A stretch of DNA of 64,000 nucleotides from JASDSY01 sp041441465 (lineage in GTDB: Bacteria; Muiribacteriota; UBA9980). Shown here one piece after another: positions 36,401-44,328 of this stretch (positions are counted from its first letter, which is position 1; each line of letters starts with the position of its first letter). Below the pieces are notes generated by a model, which saw only the letters and a list, made by a program, of their open reading frames with translations, was not told the DNA's origin and did not search any database. The stretch covers positions 62,001-126,000 of the forward strand of contig JASDSY010000015.1 in NCBI GenBank assembly GCA_041441465.1, written 5' to 3'. The position numbers were made by a program, and so were the translations under genes.

Positions 36401-39400
36401 TACATATATCATGATTATGCCCATGACCGCAAGAACGAGATTCAAAATTCTGAATATATCCGCTGTCATGTATGATATGTTAATATTTATTTTTTCACCA
36501 GGCGAGACGAATTCTTTTTCAAAAATTGTGGAATGACTTGTTTTAGGCAGCGGCACCGAAACGGAAAACACGCCTTTATCAGCTTCCGGTTTAAGTACAG
36601 AAAACTGGCCGGGAACTATTTTGGATAGTGCGCTTTTTTTTGCTGCCGGAATATTTTCTTCCGAACGCAGCCTGGCTTCTACTTGACCTTTGCCTGTTCC
36701 GCTTTTTAATTCGGCCGGCGCTTTATCGTATGAACCTTCGGGCGCGTTAATTTCATTTTTATATAATTTTGATTTTTTTTCGCCGCCGATCGGTGATTGA
36801 AACGAATCATAATTTGCCGCTGACGGCGGTGCTGAAGAAATTTCCTTCATGCGTTCATTTTTTATTTCTCGTTCTTCTTTTGAGTCTTCGGCCGGAACAT
36901 AAAGCGGGCCGTGAACCGTGCAGGCGAAATCAAATTTCCCGTCGGCGTTTTTGGATATTCTGTATTCGCCGTTATTAGGACAGACCGGCTTTAGTTTTAA
37001 ATAGCCTAGATATACAAGTTCTCTCACTCCGTCGGAGGATGACAGCACTTTTTGTTCCTGGGCCGGGTCTTCGATTTTTAATAATTCCATTGCGCCTTCG
37101 ATCGTTTTTAGGTTTGAAACACAGGCTTTTTTCACTGACTGCGTCCTGGCGCGGTTGAAGTTCGGCGTGGCGATTGAGGCTATAATAATAACTATTGTGA
37201 ATAAAACTATTATGCTTACGGCGTGGTTTTTAAGCCAGTTGAATAAGCCTGATAAAAATTCCGCAATTTTTTTGGTTATCGCCTGCCATGATGATGCCGT
37301 TAAAGAGTTATTCCAGCCAAGATACAGCAGATATAATAAAGCCGCAAATAACGCGATAAAAATTATATTGAACATAGCTTCGCTGTTTGCCAATTTGGCG
37401 GTGATGTAGAAGGCGTTAAGCGGGATCTGGTATAACAGCGCTTCGGGCGGGTTGGTGACCAGATCAGGGTTGCCATGCATATTGTAAAAAATATAACCTT
37501 CCGGCGTGAATATGCGCCACTTCATGTTCATCATCGGTATTTCGACGCGCGGCAGCTCCAATTGCAACCGGCCGGCTAAGGCGAGTTTTTGAACCGGAGC
37601 GCTGGCTTTGAAATTTACTGGAAATTCAGATATGCTGTCGCCGAAGAAATCAGATTTGACTATCGGAATTTTAATGTTCGATTCTGAATCTATAGACGCT
37701 TTGACAGTTTTATTTTTTACGGATGAGTCCAATACTTCGAGCGTGTCGGCCGGGACCACTCTTAAAAAAGGCATTCCATTATTTTTCATGACGTATTTGA
37801 AGCTCGATATCGCGGTGCCGTCACTTGCGATTACTGTGTTTACAGCTGATTGTGATAGCAAAGTGGAGAGCACCGGAGAATCGTTATATTTAATGAACGA
37901 AAATTCAGTCTTGTACGGATGCTTGAAATATTTATATGCGTATAAAATTGGCGAGGCTGTGAGGTTGCTCATGCCGTCGGGCAGCTCGTACGCGTCTATT
38001 CTCTCGAGATTTTCGGCGAGGCCGTTTTGCGTGATCTTAATATTTGTGCTTGCGCATATTCCTATATAGCCGCGCTCGGTATCGAGGTCTGATATTTTGA
38101 TTTCGGGCATGGTAAGTCCCGATTTTTCGTCGCTTATCTTCGTGAGCGTGTTTATTGTCATTGTAAAGTTTGAATTAACGGGTGATTTAAAAAATATCTC
38201 TACCGACGAGTAACCGGAAAATTCTCTGATCTGCCTTTTGTCGTAATTTGAATAAATTATGTCGTCGATTTCAGTTCCTGCCGGCAGTGTCAGCGAAATT
38301 TTCGATATTTTTCCCTTTATTACGTTGAAATTTAATTCGTGCCGTCCTTTAAACATGCCGTCGCCGGCTGAAAATAAAGTTTTGGTAACGCAGCCGGTTA
38401 CCGGCGCCTCGCTTTCACCCGCGGGCTCTGACTGGCCGGATGCGGCGGAAATTTCTGATGTTGCGGCGTCAGTTGCGGAGATCGAAACTGAATCTGTGCC
38501 CGAAGCCGTGGCCGAAGGTTTGTCTGCCTGCCTGGCCGCGTCCATCATTCGACGTTCTTCGCTTGTTATGGCGAAATAGGAAATTTTCAAGCGGTCTGAA
38601 AAGCCGAATTCGGCTGAAGCCGCCTGATTTTTTGTTTCCTGGTGATGGTATAAGTTAAGGCCTATGGCCGGCGATATGTTGATTACGGCATTTTTTTCAT
38701 CGTGTAAAACCGTAACTTTATTTTTGGCCGAAACGGGTGTGCCTATCATGAAAGATTGTGTGGCGTCTTCTTTTTCAGGAGTAAGTAAAAATTTGATGTT
38801 TAAGTTATGACTGCCTTTGCCTTTTATGGCTATTAAATATTGGTTTGCAATTTTATCGCTGAATATTGAATTGGCGGATATATTGCCTAACTGCTGCACA
38901 TTGGAGTAAGATTGTGAAATTTGCTGAACAGGCTGTTGGGAATACGACCTGTTCATTTCATTCATGGTTTCGCCGTATAAAGGTTTTACAAGCATGGTCG
39001 GGATTGTATCATCTATAACGGCGTCTGTCATTGCAATTCTTCCGGAAATTAAAGGCACTATTATATATTTTTCTCCGTTTAATATTGAAAAATCTATGTC
39101 CGCGCTGCCGAGAATATTATCTCCGTCTTTTATGAATTTGTATTCGGCGCCTGTCACTATATAATCGACAGGCGGGTTTTTGTCAGCTCCCTGGTTTAAT
39201 ATGTCGTATTTTTTAGAAAGCTTATTATTTTTTTCGACCAATTCCATGAATTCAGAGTAATTGACCATTACGAATCGGCCGTTTTCAAAAATTTTTGATA
39301 CTTCCGGCGCAGGCACCATGACCTTTAGTTCTTTTAGCGGTCTTATTTGTACTGCGGAATGGGCGTTATCGCTGTCGTTGCCGTCGGGTGTGACGGCTTG

Positions 39401-39514
39401 CGTTTCGGCATTTAAAATTGCCGGTTGGAAAAATAATTGGGTTAAAATCATTATTAAAAAGATGATTCCTAAACAGGCTGGCTTTGAAAATGGCTTTAAC
39501 GAAATTAATTTCAT
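33479..39514 (-). CDS. 2011-residue membrane/secreted protein with internal duplication and pseudopilin-like module
   Basis: I do not recognise this protein as a whole. A signal anchor lies at about residues 12-36. Residues about 80-690 are beta-rich and hydrophilic. Membrane helices occur near 705-735 and 765-790. The second of these begins a pseudopilin-like module to about 875 (SIATPNFNRART, then CVSNLKTIEGAMELL, then CPNNGEYRIS and CTVHG). Another group of about four helices lies near 1010-1110. A signal-peptide-like helix near 1143-1165 ends ALSADTAAAA, and a second beta-rich half (about 1170-1900) mirrors the first. Two or three C-terminal helices finish the protein near 1925-2000. It looks like two related secreted proteins fused in one chain. 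It is coupled to the HExxH gene downstream. Confidence 0.75.
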   Translation of the reverse strand: MKLISLKPFSKPACLGIIFLIMILTQLFFQPAILNAETQAVTPDGNDSDNAHSAVQIRPLKELKVMVPAPEVSKIFENGRFVMVNYSEFMELVEKNNKLSKKYDILNQGADKNPPVDYIVTGAEYKFIKDGDNILGSADIDFSILNGEKYIIVPLISGRIAMTDAVIDDTIPTMLVKPLYGETMNEMNRSYSQQPVQQISQSYSNVQQLGNISANSIFSDKIANQYLIAIKGKGSHNLNIKFLLTPEKEDATQSFMIGTPVSAKNKVTVLHDEKNAVINISPAIGLNLYHHQETKNQAASAEFGFSDRLKISYFAITSEERRMMDAARQADKPSATASGTDSVSISATDAATSEISAASGQSEPAGESEAPVTGCVTKTLFSAGDGMFKGRHELNFNVIKGKISKISLTLPAGTEIDDIIYSNYDKRQIREFSGYSSVEIFFKSPVNSNFTMTINTLTKISDEKSGLTMPEIKISDLDTERGYIGICASTNIKITQNGLAENLERIDAYELPDGMSNLTASPILYAYKYFKHPYKTEFSFIKYNDSPVLSTLLSQSAVNTVIASDGTAISSFKYVMKNNGMPFLRVVPADTLEVLDSSVKNKTVKASIDSESNIKIPIVKSDFFGDSISEFPVNFKASAPVQKLALAGRLQLELPRVEIPMMNMKWRIFTPEGYIFYNMHGNPDLVTNPPEALLYQIPLNAFYITAKLANSEAMFNIIFIALFAALLYLLYLGWNNSLTASSWQAITKKIAEFLSGLFNWLKNHAVSIIVLFTIVIIIASIATPNFNRARTQSVKKACVSNLKTIEGAMELLKIEDPAQEQKVLSSSDGVRELVYLGYLKLKPVCPNNGEYRISKNADGKFDFACTVHGPLYVPAEDSKEEREIKNERMKEISSAPPSAANYDSFQSPIGGEKKSKLYKNEINAPEGSYDKAPAELKSGTGKGQVEARLRSEENIPAAKKSALSKIVPGQFSVLKPEADKGVFSVSVPLPKTSHSTIFEKEFVSPGEKININISYMTADIFRILNLVLAVMGIIMIYVFHKALINGNYNYVYICVSLIIFLIMELANHYIPQTARSSKNGIFVGIAGFLILKLIAFIGTPGNFSAILSFMKAKEGDMKADNGLKTQADETASQNKPGDGSNTPAKNIITIFIFTLISIAIAGTCLALSADTAAAAPKNVKYDITYNPATREIQAYYPYFFSDRDLSVNNKVIILPYSDMQSLVEAVNALEYSPDTAEALYEKPSFTNVIKKINITGSITTELAALDIEYFIDVFNDKYETADLISGDIAIKNTELYLIKPFNFGFYDVSENFIRKLEKMYDGAAREKISQSRQAKSFEKIATKHNIKIGSNLAENQRAAGQPEMQAQDISKLGQPAYSVIFDEKGEYLVKISLKTNVTFSENSYYFNLNLPLSPCVKINLKSPAEYDIVSDCLICESQTKLTDENLILTRGSLVPYKNYKFKLSLGEEIKRERALKKQAEEQEIRRKLIENMGLQSSEVKIITQKLEPKVHIISTQLLTLDDERFTSKVNFSYNIQNTELSEIAFKIPALSTITSVDTRDMYSWKINNDDATSENKILKIKFKKAVSGQLSIKLTFEKQITGSAQEISAPIISPVSFNEYKGFLILDSAVNAELTVLKTTNLVEIDETEALNIPARNTLTPVIASYRFTKFPIALNAKVQKHTDIASVPCVIDLASYRSVITREGYLMTEAQYKIRNNTVQFLEIMLPEKSAPWSLNVAGKLKKPGASSNIIYIPLIKSPFINQKFQPFTVTFTYATPLDKISDMGSTKLLLPKVNVICSKIIYEMDFLDNYSIFNLNTNLRKEKSRPQAEFIEEEPSAEYIDQSRRLISNTRAATQGSIVSVKDIDRGSILMSGSARGILPVPVTLPCTSNRIYFSGETLKKPESVIAAPQYYVEFSYLSKEMPGIILYIAYFAGVVLIIWLHNIMKFGGSYSPYLKFTLLTVIYLAVTEYYAITCYNYLFSGLIMGVLILLTTRIVKLTDIERRTLKLK

Positions 39515-39575
39515 ATTTAAGGCCTTTCCGCTTTTTAAGCGTGTTATTATAAATTAGTTTTATTTTAAAAGGAAT

Positions 39576-40904
39576 TTATCTGATTTTATTCAAGATATCA
39601 TAGGCTTTGGCATAATTTTTTTTGAAATTTTGATTTTTTTCAACCTCGTAGGCGCTGAATAATTTTGATTTTAAAAGCTGAAAAAACGGCCTTATCAGGT
39701 TTTGTACTGGGAGATCGGCCGACGACATGACGCGGAAAAGTACTTCGATCTTATAAAATTCGCCGTTAGCTACTTCGCGCATGATTTCGGAAACGCAAAA
39801 AGATAAAGGTTTTAGCGAAAACATAAAAAGCTTGTCGGAAATGACTTTTACTATATCGCCGCCAAGAAGCCTTAACAGGCGGTATCTTTCTTCTGAGTTT
39901 TCGCCCTTAATGCTGAAATTTTTAACCTCTTTGGACAGCGGCCCTAAAAAGCCGAAATGCTGGTTTTTGTATTTTAGGATTACTCCGTCGTAAGCGCCGA
40001 AAGTTCCGCCGTAAATATAAGTTATTAAAACGGCGTTTATTTTTTCGAATTCGTCATCGATTACTGCGGCATTTAGTTTATTCGAGCTGGCTTCGTTGAA
40101 ATAATTTTTTACGGAGCCGGCAATTAAATTCCATGATTCATCTTCAACGTTTTCATTTATGATTACCTTGTCTAAAATTCCGGATAATTTATCGTTAGTT
40201 AACTGATACCGCAGCGGCTTTTGTGCTCTTATAAGCAGCTTTAAAGTGCTTGCCGCCGGGTCGCCGCTTTTGCCGCCGGGTTCGACGCCTGAAGACTGCA
40301 TGTTAGGGGCGGTTCCTGATGTGTTAATATTTGCCGGTGCAGACGAATATGCCTGGCCGGATCCGGCATGCTGCTGCCCGCCCGCCGGTATATTATTTAA
40401 TGAGTCGGGTGATATTGCGGTTGTGATTTTTGAATTGCCGTTTTGGACCGGGGCTGATACTGCGGTTTCATTAAAATCCGGCGGTTCCGGAACGTTTATT
40501 TGCTCGTTCGGCGGATAAGCAGGCGGCTGATATTCAGGCGCCGGGGCTACCGCGGTGCTGCCGCTATTCCCAGGATTACCTTGACTGCCTGAATTATTGG
40601 TTATCTGGTTTGACGAATCGTAAGTCGGGCCGGATGTGTTATTTTCCACAACAGGCGTAGGCGTTCCCGATGAATTGCCGCTTTTGTTTTGATTTGTTTT
40701 GACGAACGAGAAATCATACGGTTCATAATAACCGTCCGGGCGGTAATCGTCCGAAGGTTCGCTTTCTTCGTTTATTCCGCCGGAGGCTCCCGCGCCCGTG
40801 CCTGAAGTCGTGCCGTCGGCATTATACGTCTGCGCCGCTGAAACACCGGCCTGCAATAGAATTAAAATTGTCAGTAATAAGCTGATTTTTTTAAGTTTTA
40901 TCAT
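39576..40904 (-). CDS. Secreted low-complexity protein, function unknown
   Basis: Starting at the ATG at 40904 the protein has 442 residues; a TTG two codons upstream is less likely. A signal peptide ends near VSAAQ (about residue 25). Residues about 27-215 are rich in glycine, serine, asparagine and proline and are probably disordered or an extended linker. The C-terminal ~225 residues look folded and mixed alpha/beta, with no motif I recognise (for example YGGTFGAYDGVILKYKNQHFGFLG). The ribosome-binding site is poor. It is the first gene after an extended -10 promoter and lies 61 bp before the 2011-residue gene, so the two are probably co-transcribed. Confidence 0.7.
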   Translation of the reverse strand: MIKLKKISLLLTILILLQAGVSAAQTYNADGTTSGTGAGASGGINEESEPSDDYRPDGYYEPYDFSFVKTNQNKSGNSSGTPTPVVENNTSGPTYDSSNQITNNSGSQGNPGNSGSTAVAPAPEYQPPAYPPNEQINVPEPPDFNETAVSAPVQNGNSKITTAISPDSLNNIPAGGQQHAGSGQAYSSAPANINTSGTAPNMQSSGVEPGGKSGDPAASTLKLLIRAQKPLRYQLTNDKLSGILDKVIINENVEDESWNLIAGSVKNYFNEASSNKLNAAVIDDEFEKINAVLITYIYGGTFGAYDGVILKYKNQHFGFLGPLSKEVKNFSIKGENSEERYRLLRLLGGDIVKVISDKLFMFSLKPLSFCVSEIMREVANGEFYKIEVLFRVMSSADLPVQNLIRPFFQLLKSKLFSAYEVEKNQNFKKNYAKAYDILNKIR

Positions 40905-40976
40905 AATCAATCACTATTTTTTATTTATAAGTTTGCTTTAAATAAAAGTTTTTGCGTTAAAAATAACATTCAAAAT

Positions 40977-40985
40977 ATTATACCA
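40977..40985 (-). promoter_or_regulatory. Extended -10 promoter for the 40904 gene
   Basis: On the minus strand TGGTATAAT (40985-40977) is an extended -10 element. No convincing -35 box lies 17 bp upstream. The leader to the ATG at 40904 would be about 65 nt. Confidence 0.45.
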
Positions 40986-41029
40986 GATAAAAGAAAAAAA
41001 TAAAAGTTTTTTTTGTTTTATGAAATATG

Positions 41030-41068
41030 AAAAAAGAGCATAATTATGATTAATTATGCTCTTTTTAT
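41030..41068 (-). terminator. Rho-independent terminator after the metallo-beta-lactamase-fold gene
   Basis: AAAAAGAGCATAATTA (41031-41046) pairs with TAATTATGCTCTTTTT (41051-41066). On the minus strand the stem is followed by T residues, 27 bp after the stop codon at 41093. It also works in the other direction. Confidence 0.85.
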
Positions 41069-41092
41069 ATTAGTATTATTAATAGTTATTTA

Positions 41093-43744
41093 TTATTTTT
41101 TTATTGTGCTTGATGACTTTGTGTATAAATCTTCGAGTTCTTTTATCTTGTCTTTTAAAGTTTCAAGCGTTTCAGGATTTTCGGCTGCTTCGTACCTTAC
41201 GCGGTCCAGAACTTTTTTTATTACACTTGAAAAACCGTTTAAATTCTGAATCTTGTTGTTTTTGAAAAAGTTCAGGAAGTTATCGATCGAAGTTTCTATT
41301 TTCCCGTTCGAATAATCAAACTGTTCGAGGAGTTTTTTTGAAGTTTTTTCGGCGCGTATTGTTGAACTTATGACTGCAGAGTCGTTTACTTCGCTGCCGT
41401 TCTGGTCTTCGACAGAGCTTTCGCTTATCTGCGAAATTTCATCCGATAGTTCGCCGACATCGCGTTTGGCCGGTTTTGCGAGCCAGGCTATTACGTTGTA
41501 ATTATAAATCGGCGTGTGGTTGCTCGATGAATATGTGTAAACTCCGCTGTCGATATGGGTGGCGCCGAATACTGCCACTTTTCCGCCCGACGGCATTATT
41601 TCGCCTGCGTCTATTACAATCGGCGTATCCTTTGGATAAATGACTCCGTCGCCCTGGTTATCGGCGTCGATATTATAAGTGTCGTCATCGCCGGAGCAGA
41701 TCGGAATTATTGTTTTGTCCTTGGAAGTGATAGGTTTCATTTTTGAATTTAACATCGACGAAGAGCCTTTAGCGAGCATCAAAGCGACGTCGGACGCTAT
41801 TATCTTAGGGTTAAATACGTGTCCGAAAACCAGGTATCCCATATTGCCGCCAGGGCTGTTTGTAGGGTCAAGGACTTCGTCGTCATTTGCGCGGATGTTT
41901 GAGCCTATCTGTTCTAAAACTTTATTTACGGTGGTCAGCTGATTTGAATAACCGCCGAAATCGCATCTTGTGGTCAGAAGAAGGCCGCCGCCGTTATCGA
42001 CGAATTTTTTTATAAGGTTTAATTCGCTCGCGTTTAGGCCGGCTTCATTGGTCGCGAATTCGGTGATTACAAGTACCGATACATCTTTTAACGCTTCAGC
42101 GCTAAGTCTTTCGGAGTTTGTGCGCACTTCGAATCCGCGGTTATATAAGTCCATACCGAAGCTTTCCAGTTTGTCGCGCGAAACATTATAATGCGCCTGG
42201 TCCACCAATACGACTTTTCTGCCTATCATAAGATTAAGGCTGGATACCGCGATTACTTTATTTTGGAGCGATACTACGGCTATCAATTCATGCGCCTTGC
42301 TTTGTTTCGGCGTCCATGTGAATTTTATGCTGCCTGTTGCGTTTAAATCATCGGTGCATGCGGTTTCATCGATATAAGCATCTTCGTAAAATTTAACGGT
42401 TGCGCCGGCCGGGGCGTTAATTTTGGCAGATACGTTAACCGGTTCGTAAATGTAAGGCGCTTTCGGATTTGCGGTAATTGATTCAATCGAGGCCTGAGCG
42501 CCTTCAGCTGCTAATGTCTGGAATGTACCGCTGCCTGTAACGGGGCCGTTTTGGTCTTTGTCGGTCTTGGATTCGAGTTCGAAAGTATAGTTAGTTCCTG
42601 GTTTTAAACCCGTAAGCGTCAGCCTGTGATTTAAAGCGCTGTCGTGGCTTTTTTCTGCAGCGCCGCCTGTGCCGTCGCTATATTTGACTTTAGTTGTTGA
42701 TAAATGTGTGGTTTCCCATTCAATCGTGGCCGAATAAGGGGTTATGTTTATTACATGAGGTCCAGTAACCAATGTATTAGGAGTGTTACTGCTTGAATAA
42801 TTCATAACGTTTCCGTCTGTCCACGTTTCTATAGTTTTTTCAAGATCGGTTCTGTAAATTGTTTTGGAATAAAACTCCAGTGTTTTAACTGTTTCCGGTG
42901 ACGGATGCTTAAATGAATTGCCTTCGCCGCATGAGATTATGCTTACGTTAGGCTTAAGTTTGGAAACATACTCAGGTCTCGATGAAGTTTTTGAACCGTG
43001 ATGCGCCGCTTTATAAATGGTGGTCGGAATTAACTCTGCTGCATTGCCGGCGAGAATTTCAGCCTGCGCTTCTTTTTCGGCGTCGCCTTCGAACCTGTAA
43101 ATCTGATTTTTGTATTGCATTCTTAAAACCACTGAAAAGTTATTGAGGTTTTCTTCGCCGGCTGCTTCGGCGGCATCCGCTTTGGCCCGGACCGTTGAGC
43201 TGGCTTCGATTCCTGATGATTTTTTAGGTTCCTGGGTGTTCCACTGTTTTGGCGGGTGAAGAACAGTTGTATCGATACCGTCGCCGAAATCTAATTTATC
43301 GCCGCGCCATAATTTCTTGACGGGTATGTTTCTTTTTTTGCACATATTAAGTATGTCGCCGTACATTTGTGTTGAAGAAGGCCTGTTTTCATATATGACG
43401 CCGATATCGATTTTACCTATCATGCCAAGGAGGCCGCCTATGTGATCACGATGGGCGTGTGATATGACTAATGCGTCTATTTTTTTTATGCCGTTTGCCT
43501 CAAGATAAGGCAAAATATATTTTTCGGCCGCCGCATCGCGGTCGTCGCCTGCATCTATAACGATGACTTTACCTGAAGGCGTTCGAATTATTTCACAGTC
43601 GCCCTGCTCTACGTTAAGAAATGTCACTCTGAGAAAATCGCCCTTGTCGTCGGCGCAAAATGCCGCCGGCGGCATGCTCAAGCAATATGAAAGCATAAAT
43701 ATCATCATTGCTAAAAGCCCTAATTTCAACCTGGATAGTCTCAT
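41093..43744 (-). CDS. Secreted metallo-beta-lactamase-fold protein with Fn3 and GATase-like domains
   Basis: This 883-residue protein has a signal peptide (about 1-30, ending AAFCA). Residues 35-315 form a metallo-beta-lactamase domain related to ComEC/Rec2-type hydrolases: VTFLNVEQGDCEII, HAHRDH at 96-101, FEGDAEKEAQ and KAAHHGSKTS. The metal ligands are intact. A fibronectin-III domain follows at about 325-405 and a beta-sandwich at about 420-510. Residues about 510-740 resemble class-I glutamine-amidotransferase-like (DUF4350/ThuA-type) domains, with FVDNGGGLLLTTRCDF. The C-terminal ~120 residues are charged and helical. It lacks the transmembrane competence domain of ComEC, so it is a stand-alone extracytoplasmic hydrolase whose substrate may be nucleic acid or a phosphoester (inference). 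GGGGG precedes the ATG. Confidence 0.82.
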   Translation of the reverse strand: MRLSRLKLGLLAMMIFMLSYCLSMPPAAFCADDKGDFLRVTFLNVEQGDCEIIRTPSGKVIVIDAGDDRDAAAEKYILPYLEANGIKKIDALVISHAHRDHIGGLLGMIGKIDIGVIYENRPSSTQMYGDILNMCKKRNIPVKKLWRGDKLDFGDGIDTTVLHPPKQWNTQEPKKSSGIEASSTVRAKADAAEAAGEENLNNFSVVLRMQYKNQIYRFEGDAEKEAQAEILAGNAAELIPTTIYKAAHHGSKTSSRPEYVSKLKPNVSIISCGEGNSFKHPSPETVKTLEFYSKTIYRTDLEKTIETWTDGNVMNYSSSNTPNTLVTGPHVINITPYSATIEWETTHLSTTKVKYSDGTGGAAEKSHDSALNHRLTLTGLKPGTNYTFELESKTDKDQNGPVTGSGTFQTLAAEGAQASIESITANPKAPYIYEPVNVSAKINAPAGATVKFYEDAYIDETACTDDLNATGSIKFTWTPKQSKAHELIAVVSLQNKVIAVSSLNLMIGRKVVLVDQAHYNVSRDKLESFGMDLYNRGFEVRTNSERLSAEALKDVSVLVITEFATNEAGLNASELNLIKKFVDNGGGLLLTTRCDFGGYSNQLTTVNKVLEQIGSNIRANDDEVLDPTNSPGGNMGYLVFGHVFNPKIIASDVALMLAKGSSSMLNSKMKPITSKDKTIIPICSGDDDTYNIDADNQGDGVIYPKDTPIVIDAGEIMPSGGKVAVFGATHIDSGVYTYSSSNHTPIYNYNVIAWLAKPAKRDVGELSDEISQISESSVEDQNGSEVNDSAVISSTIRAEKTSKKLLEQFDYSNGKIETSIDNFLNFFKNNKIQNLNGFSSVIKKVLDRVRYEAAENPETLETLKDKIKELEDLYTKSSSTIKK

Positions 43745-43798
43745 ACATTACCCCCTTATTTGATAAAACAATTTTCAAGTCAAATTAAATCAAGTTAA

Positions 43799-43835
43799 TT
43801 TTTACGGCCGTTATTTATTTGTTAAGCCGTAAAAA
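43799..43835 (-). other. Leader hairpin upstream of the metallo-beta-lactamase-fold gene
   Basis: TTTTTACGGC (43799-43808) and GCCGTAAAAA (43826-43835) are perfect 10-bp inverted arms around a 17-nt AT-rich loop, 55 bp upstream of the ATG at 43744. The minus-strand layout (ACGGC, AACAAA, TAAATAA, GCCGT, AAAAATTA) closely parallels the one before the giant repeat gene at 8503-8533. Confidence 0.5.
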
Positions 43836-43997
43836 AGATGCCGGACAAAAAAAGCAAAGAACAAATTTTATCGAAAGAGCAATTACAACGTCATTAAAAA
43901 AACTATAAATATAATGTTTATAAAATCGAGCAATATAAAAAACGAATAAATTCCGAAATGCCGCAATTGATGCTTTCTGTGAGAACGCACCAATCAT
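43815..43997 (-). CDS. Candidate small hydrophobic protein (60 residues)
   Basis: I do not recognise this short frame, but it has supporting signals. The ATG at 43997 is preceded by AAAGGTAAGCTA, a fair ribosome-binding site, and a TTGACA-17-TAAAAT promoter lies about 55 bp upstream. The peptide is rich in phenylalanine, tyrosine and isoleucine with one or two possible membrane segments and no charged clusters. Its stop lies in the loop of the hairpin at 43799-43835. It may instead be part of a long leader of the gene at 43744. Apart from this frame, the promoters and the inverted repeats, 43745-44149 holds nothing I recognise. Confidence 0.3.
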   Translation of the reverse strand: MIGAFSQKASIAAFRNLFVFYIARFYKHYIYSFFNDVVIALSIKFVLCFFCPASFLRLNK

Positions 43998-44051
43998 TAG
44001 CTTACCTTTAAGTTTGTAAAAAAAACACGTATGACAAATTAATGTTCTTTA

Positions 44052-44080
44052 ATTTTACTTTATAAAAATGATTTTGTCAA
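44052..44080 (-). promoter_or_regulatory. Minus-strand promoter in the 43.7-44.3 kb intergenic region
   Basis: On the minus strand TTGACA (44080-44075) and TAAAAT (44057-44052) have a 17-bp spacer. It would drive the small frame at 43997 and/or the metallo-beta-lactamase-fold gene. Confidence 0.6.
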
Positions 44081-44102
44081 CATTGAGTGCTAATAAAATC
44101 AT
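44068..44102. promoter_or_regulatory. Inverted repeat between divergent promoters
   Basis: ATGATTTT (44068-44075) and AAAATCAT (44095-44102) are perfect arms 19 bp apart. The repeat overlaps the -35 box of the minus-strand promoter and lies about 50 bp upstream of the rpsF promoter, so it could be an operator (inference). It contains GAGTGCTAA, a half match to the CIRCE element, but the other half is missing. Confidence 0.35.
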
Positions 44103-44149
44103 CAAAAAAACTTTATATAAAAAAGTATTTACAAAAAAACATATTTTAA

Positions 44150-44178
44150 TTGACAAATGTTAAAGATTTTGTTATAAT
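44150..44178 (+). promoter_or_regulatory. Perfect consensus promoter of the rpsF operon
   Basis: TTGACA (44150-44155) and TATAAT (44173-44178) separated by 17 bp, both fully consensus, as expected for ribosomal protein genes. Confidence 0.92.
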
Positions 44179-44184
44179 TTTTTT

Positions 44185-44328
44185 ACTTTTAATGAGTACA
44201 TTTAATAATGTATTAAAAAACTATAAAATAAATTAAGTATCACACTTAATAAATCTCTTTGCTCTCGATGCGAATTCTTCCAAAGAGGCATTAAACGAGG
44301 GCTGTTAGACCAAAAGGAGGTGAAATTA
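44185..44328 (+). promoter_or_regulatory. Structured leader of rpsF
   Basis: The leader of about 140 nt contains two hairpins. ATTAAGT/ACTTAAT lies around 44232-44250 and CTCTTTG (44255-44261)/CAAAGAG (44281-44287) encloses a 19-nt loop. GGAGGTG follows, just ahead of the ATG. Some bacteria use an rpsF leader bound by the S6:S18 complex for autoregulation; I could not identify its conserved core here with confidence. Confidence 0.45.

Noticed and set aside
44083..44091. GAGTGCTAA resembling half of the CIRCE/HrcA element
   Set aside because: The matching TTAGCACTC half is absent 9 bp upstream, so it is not a CIRCE element.
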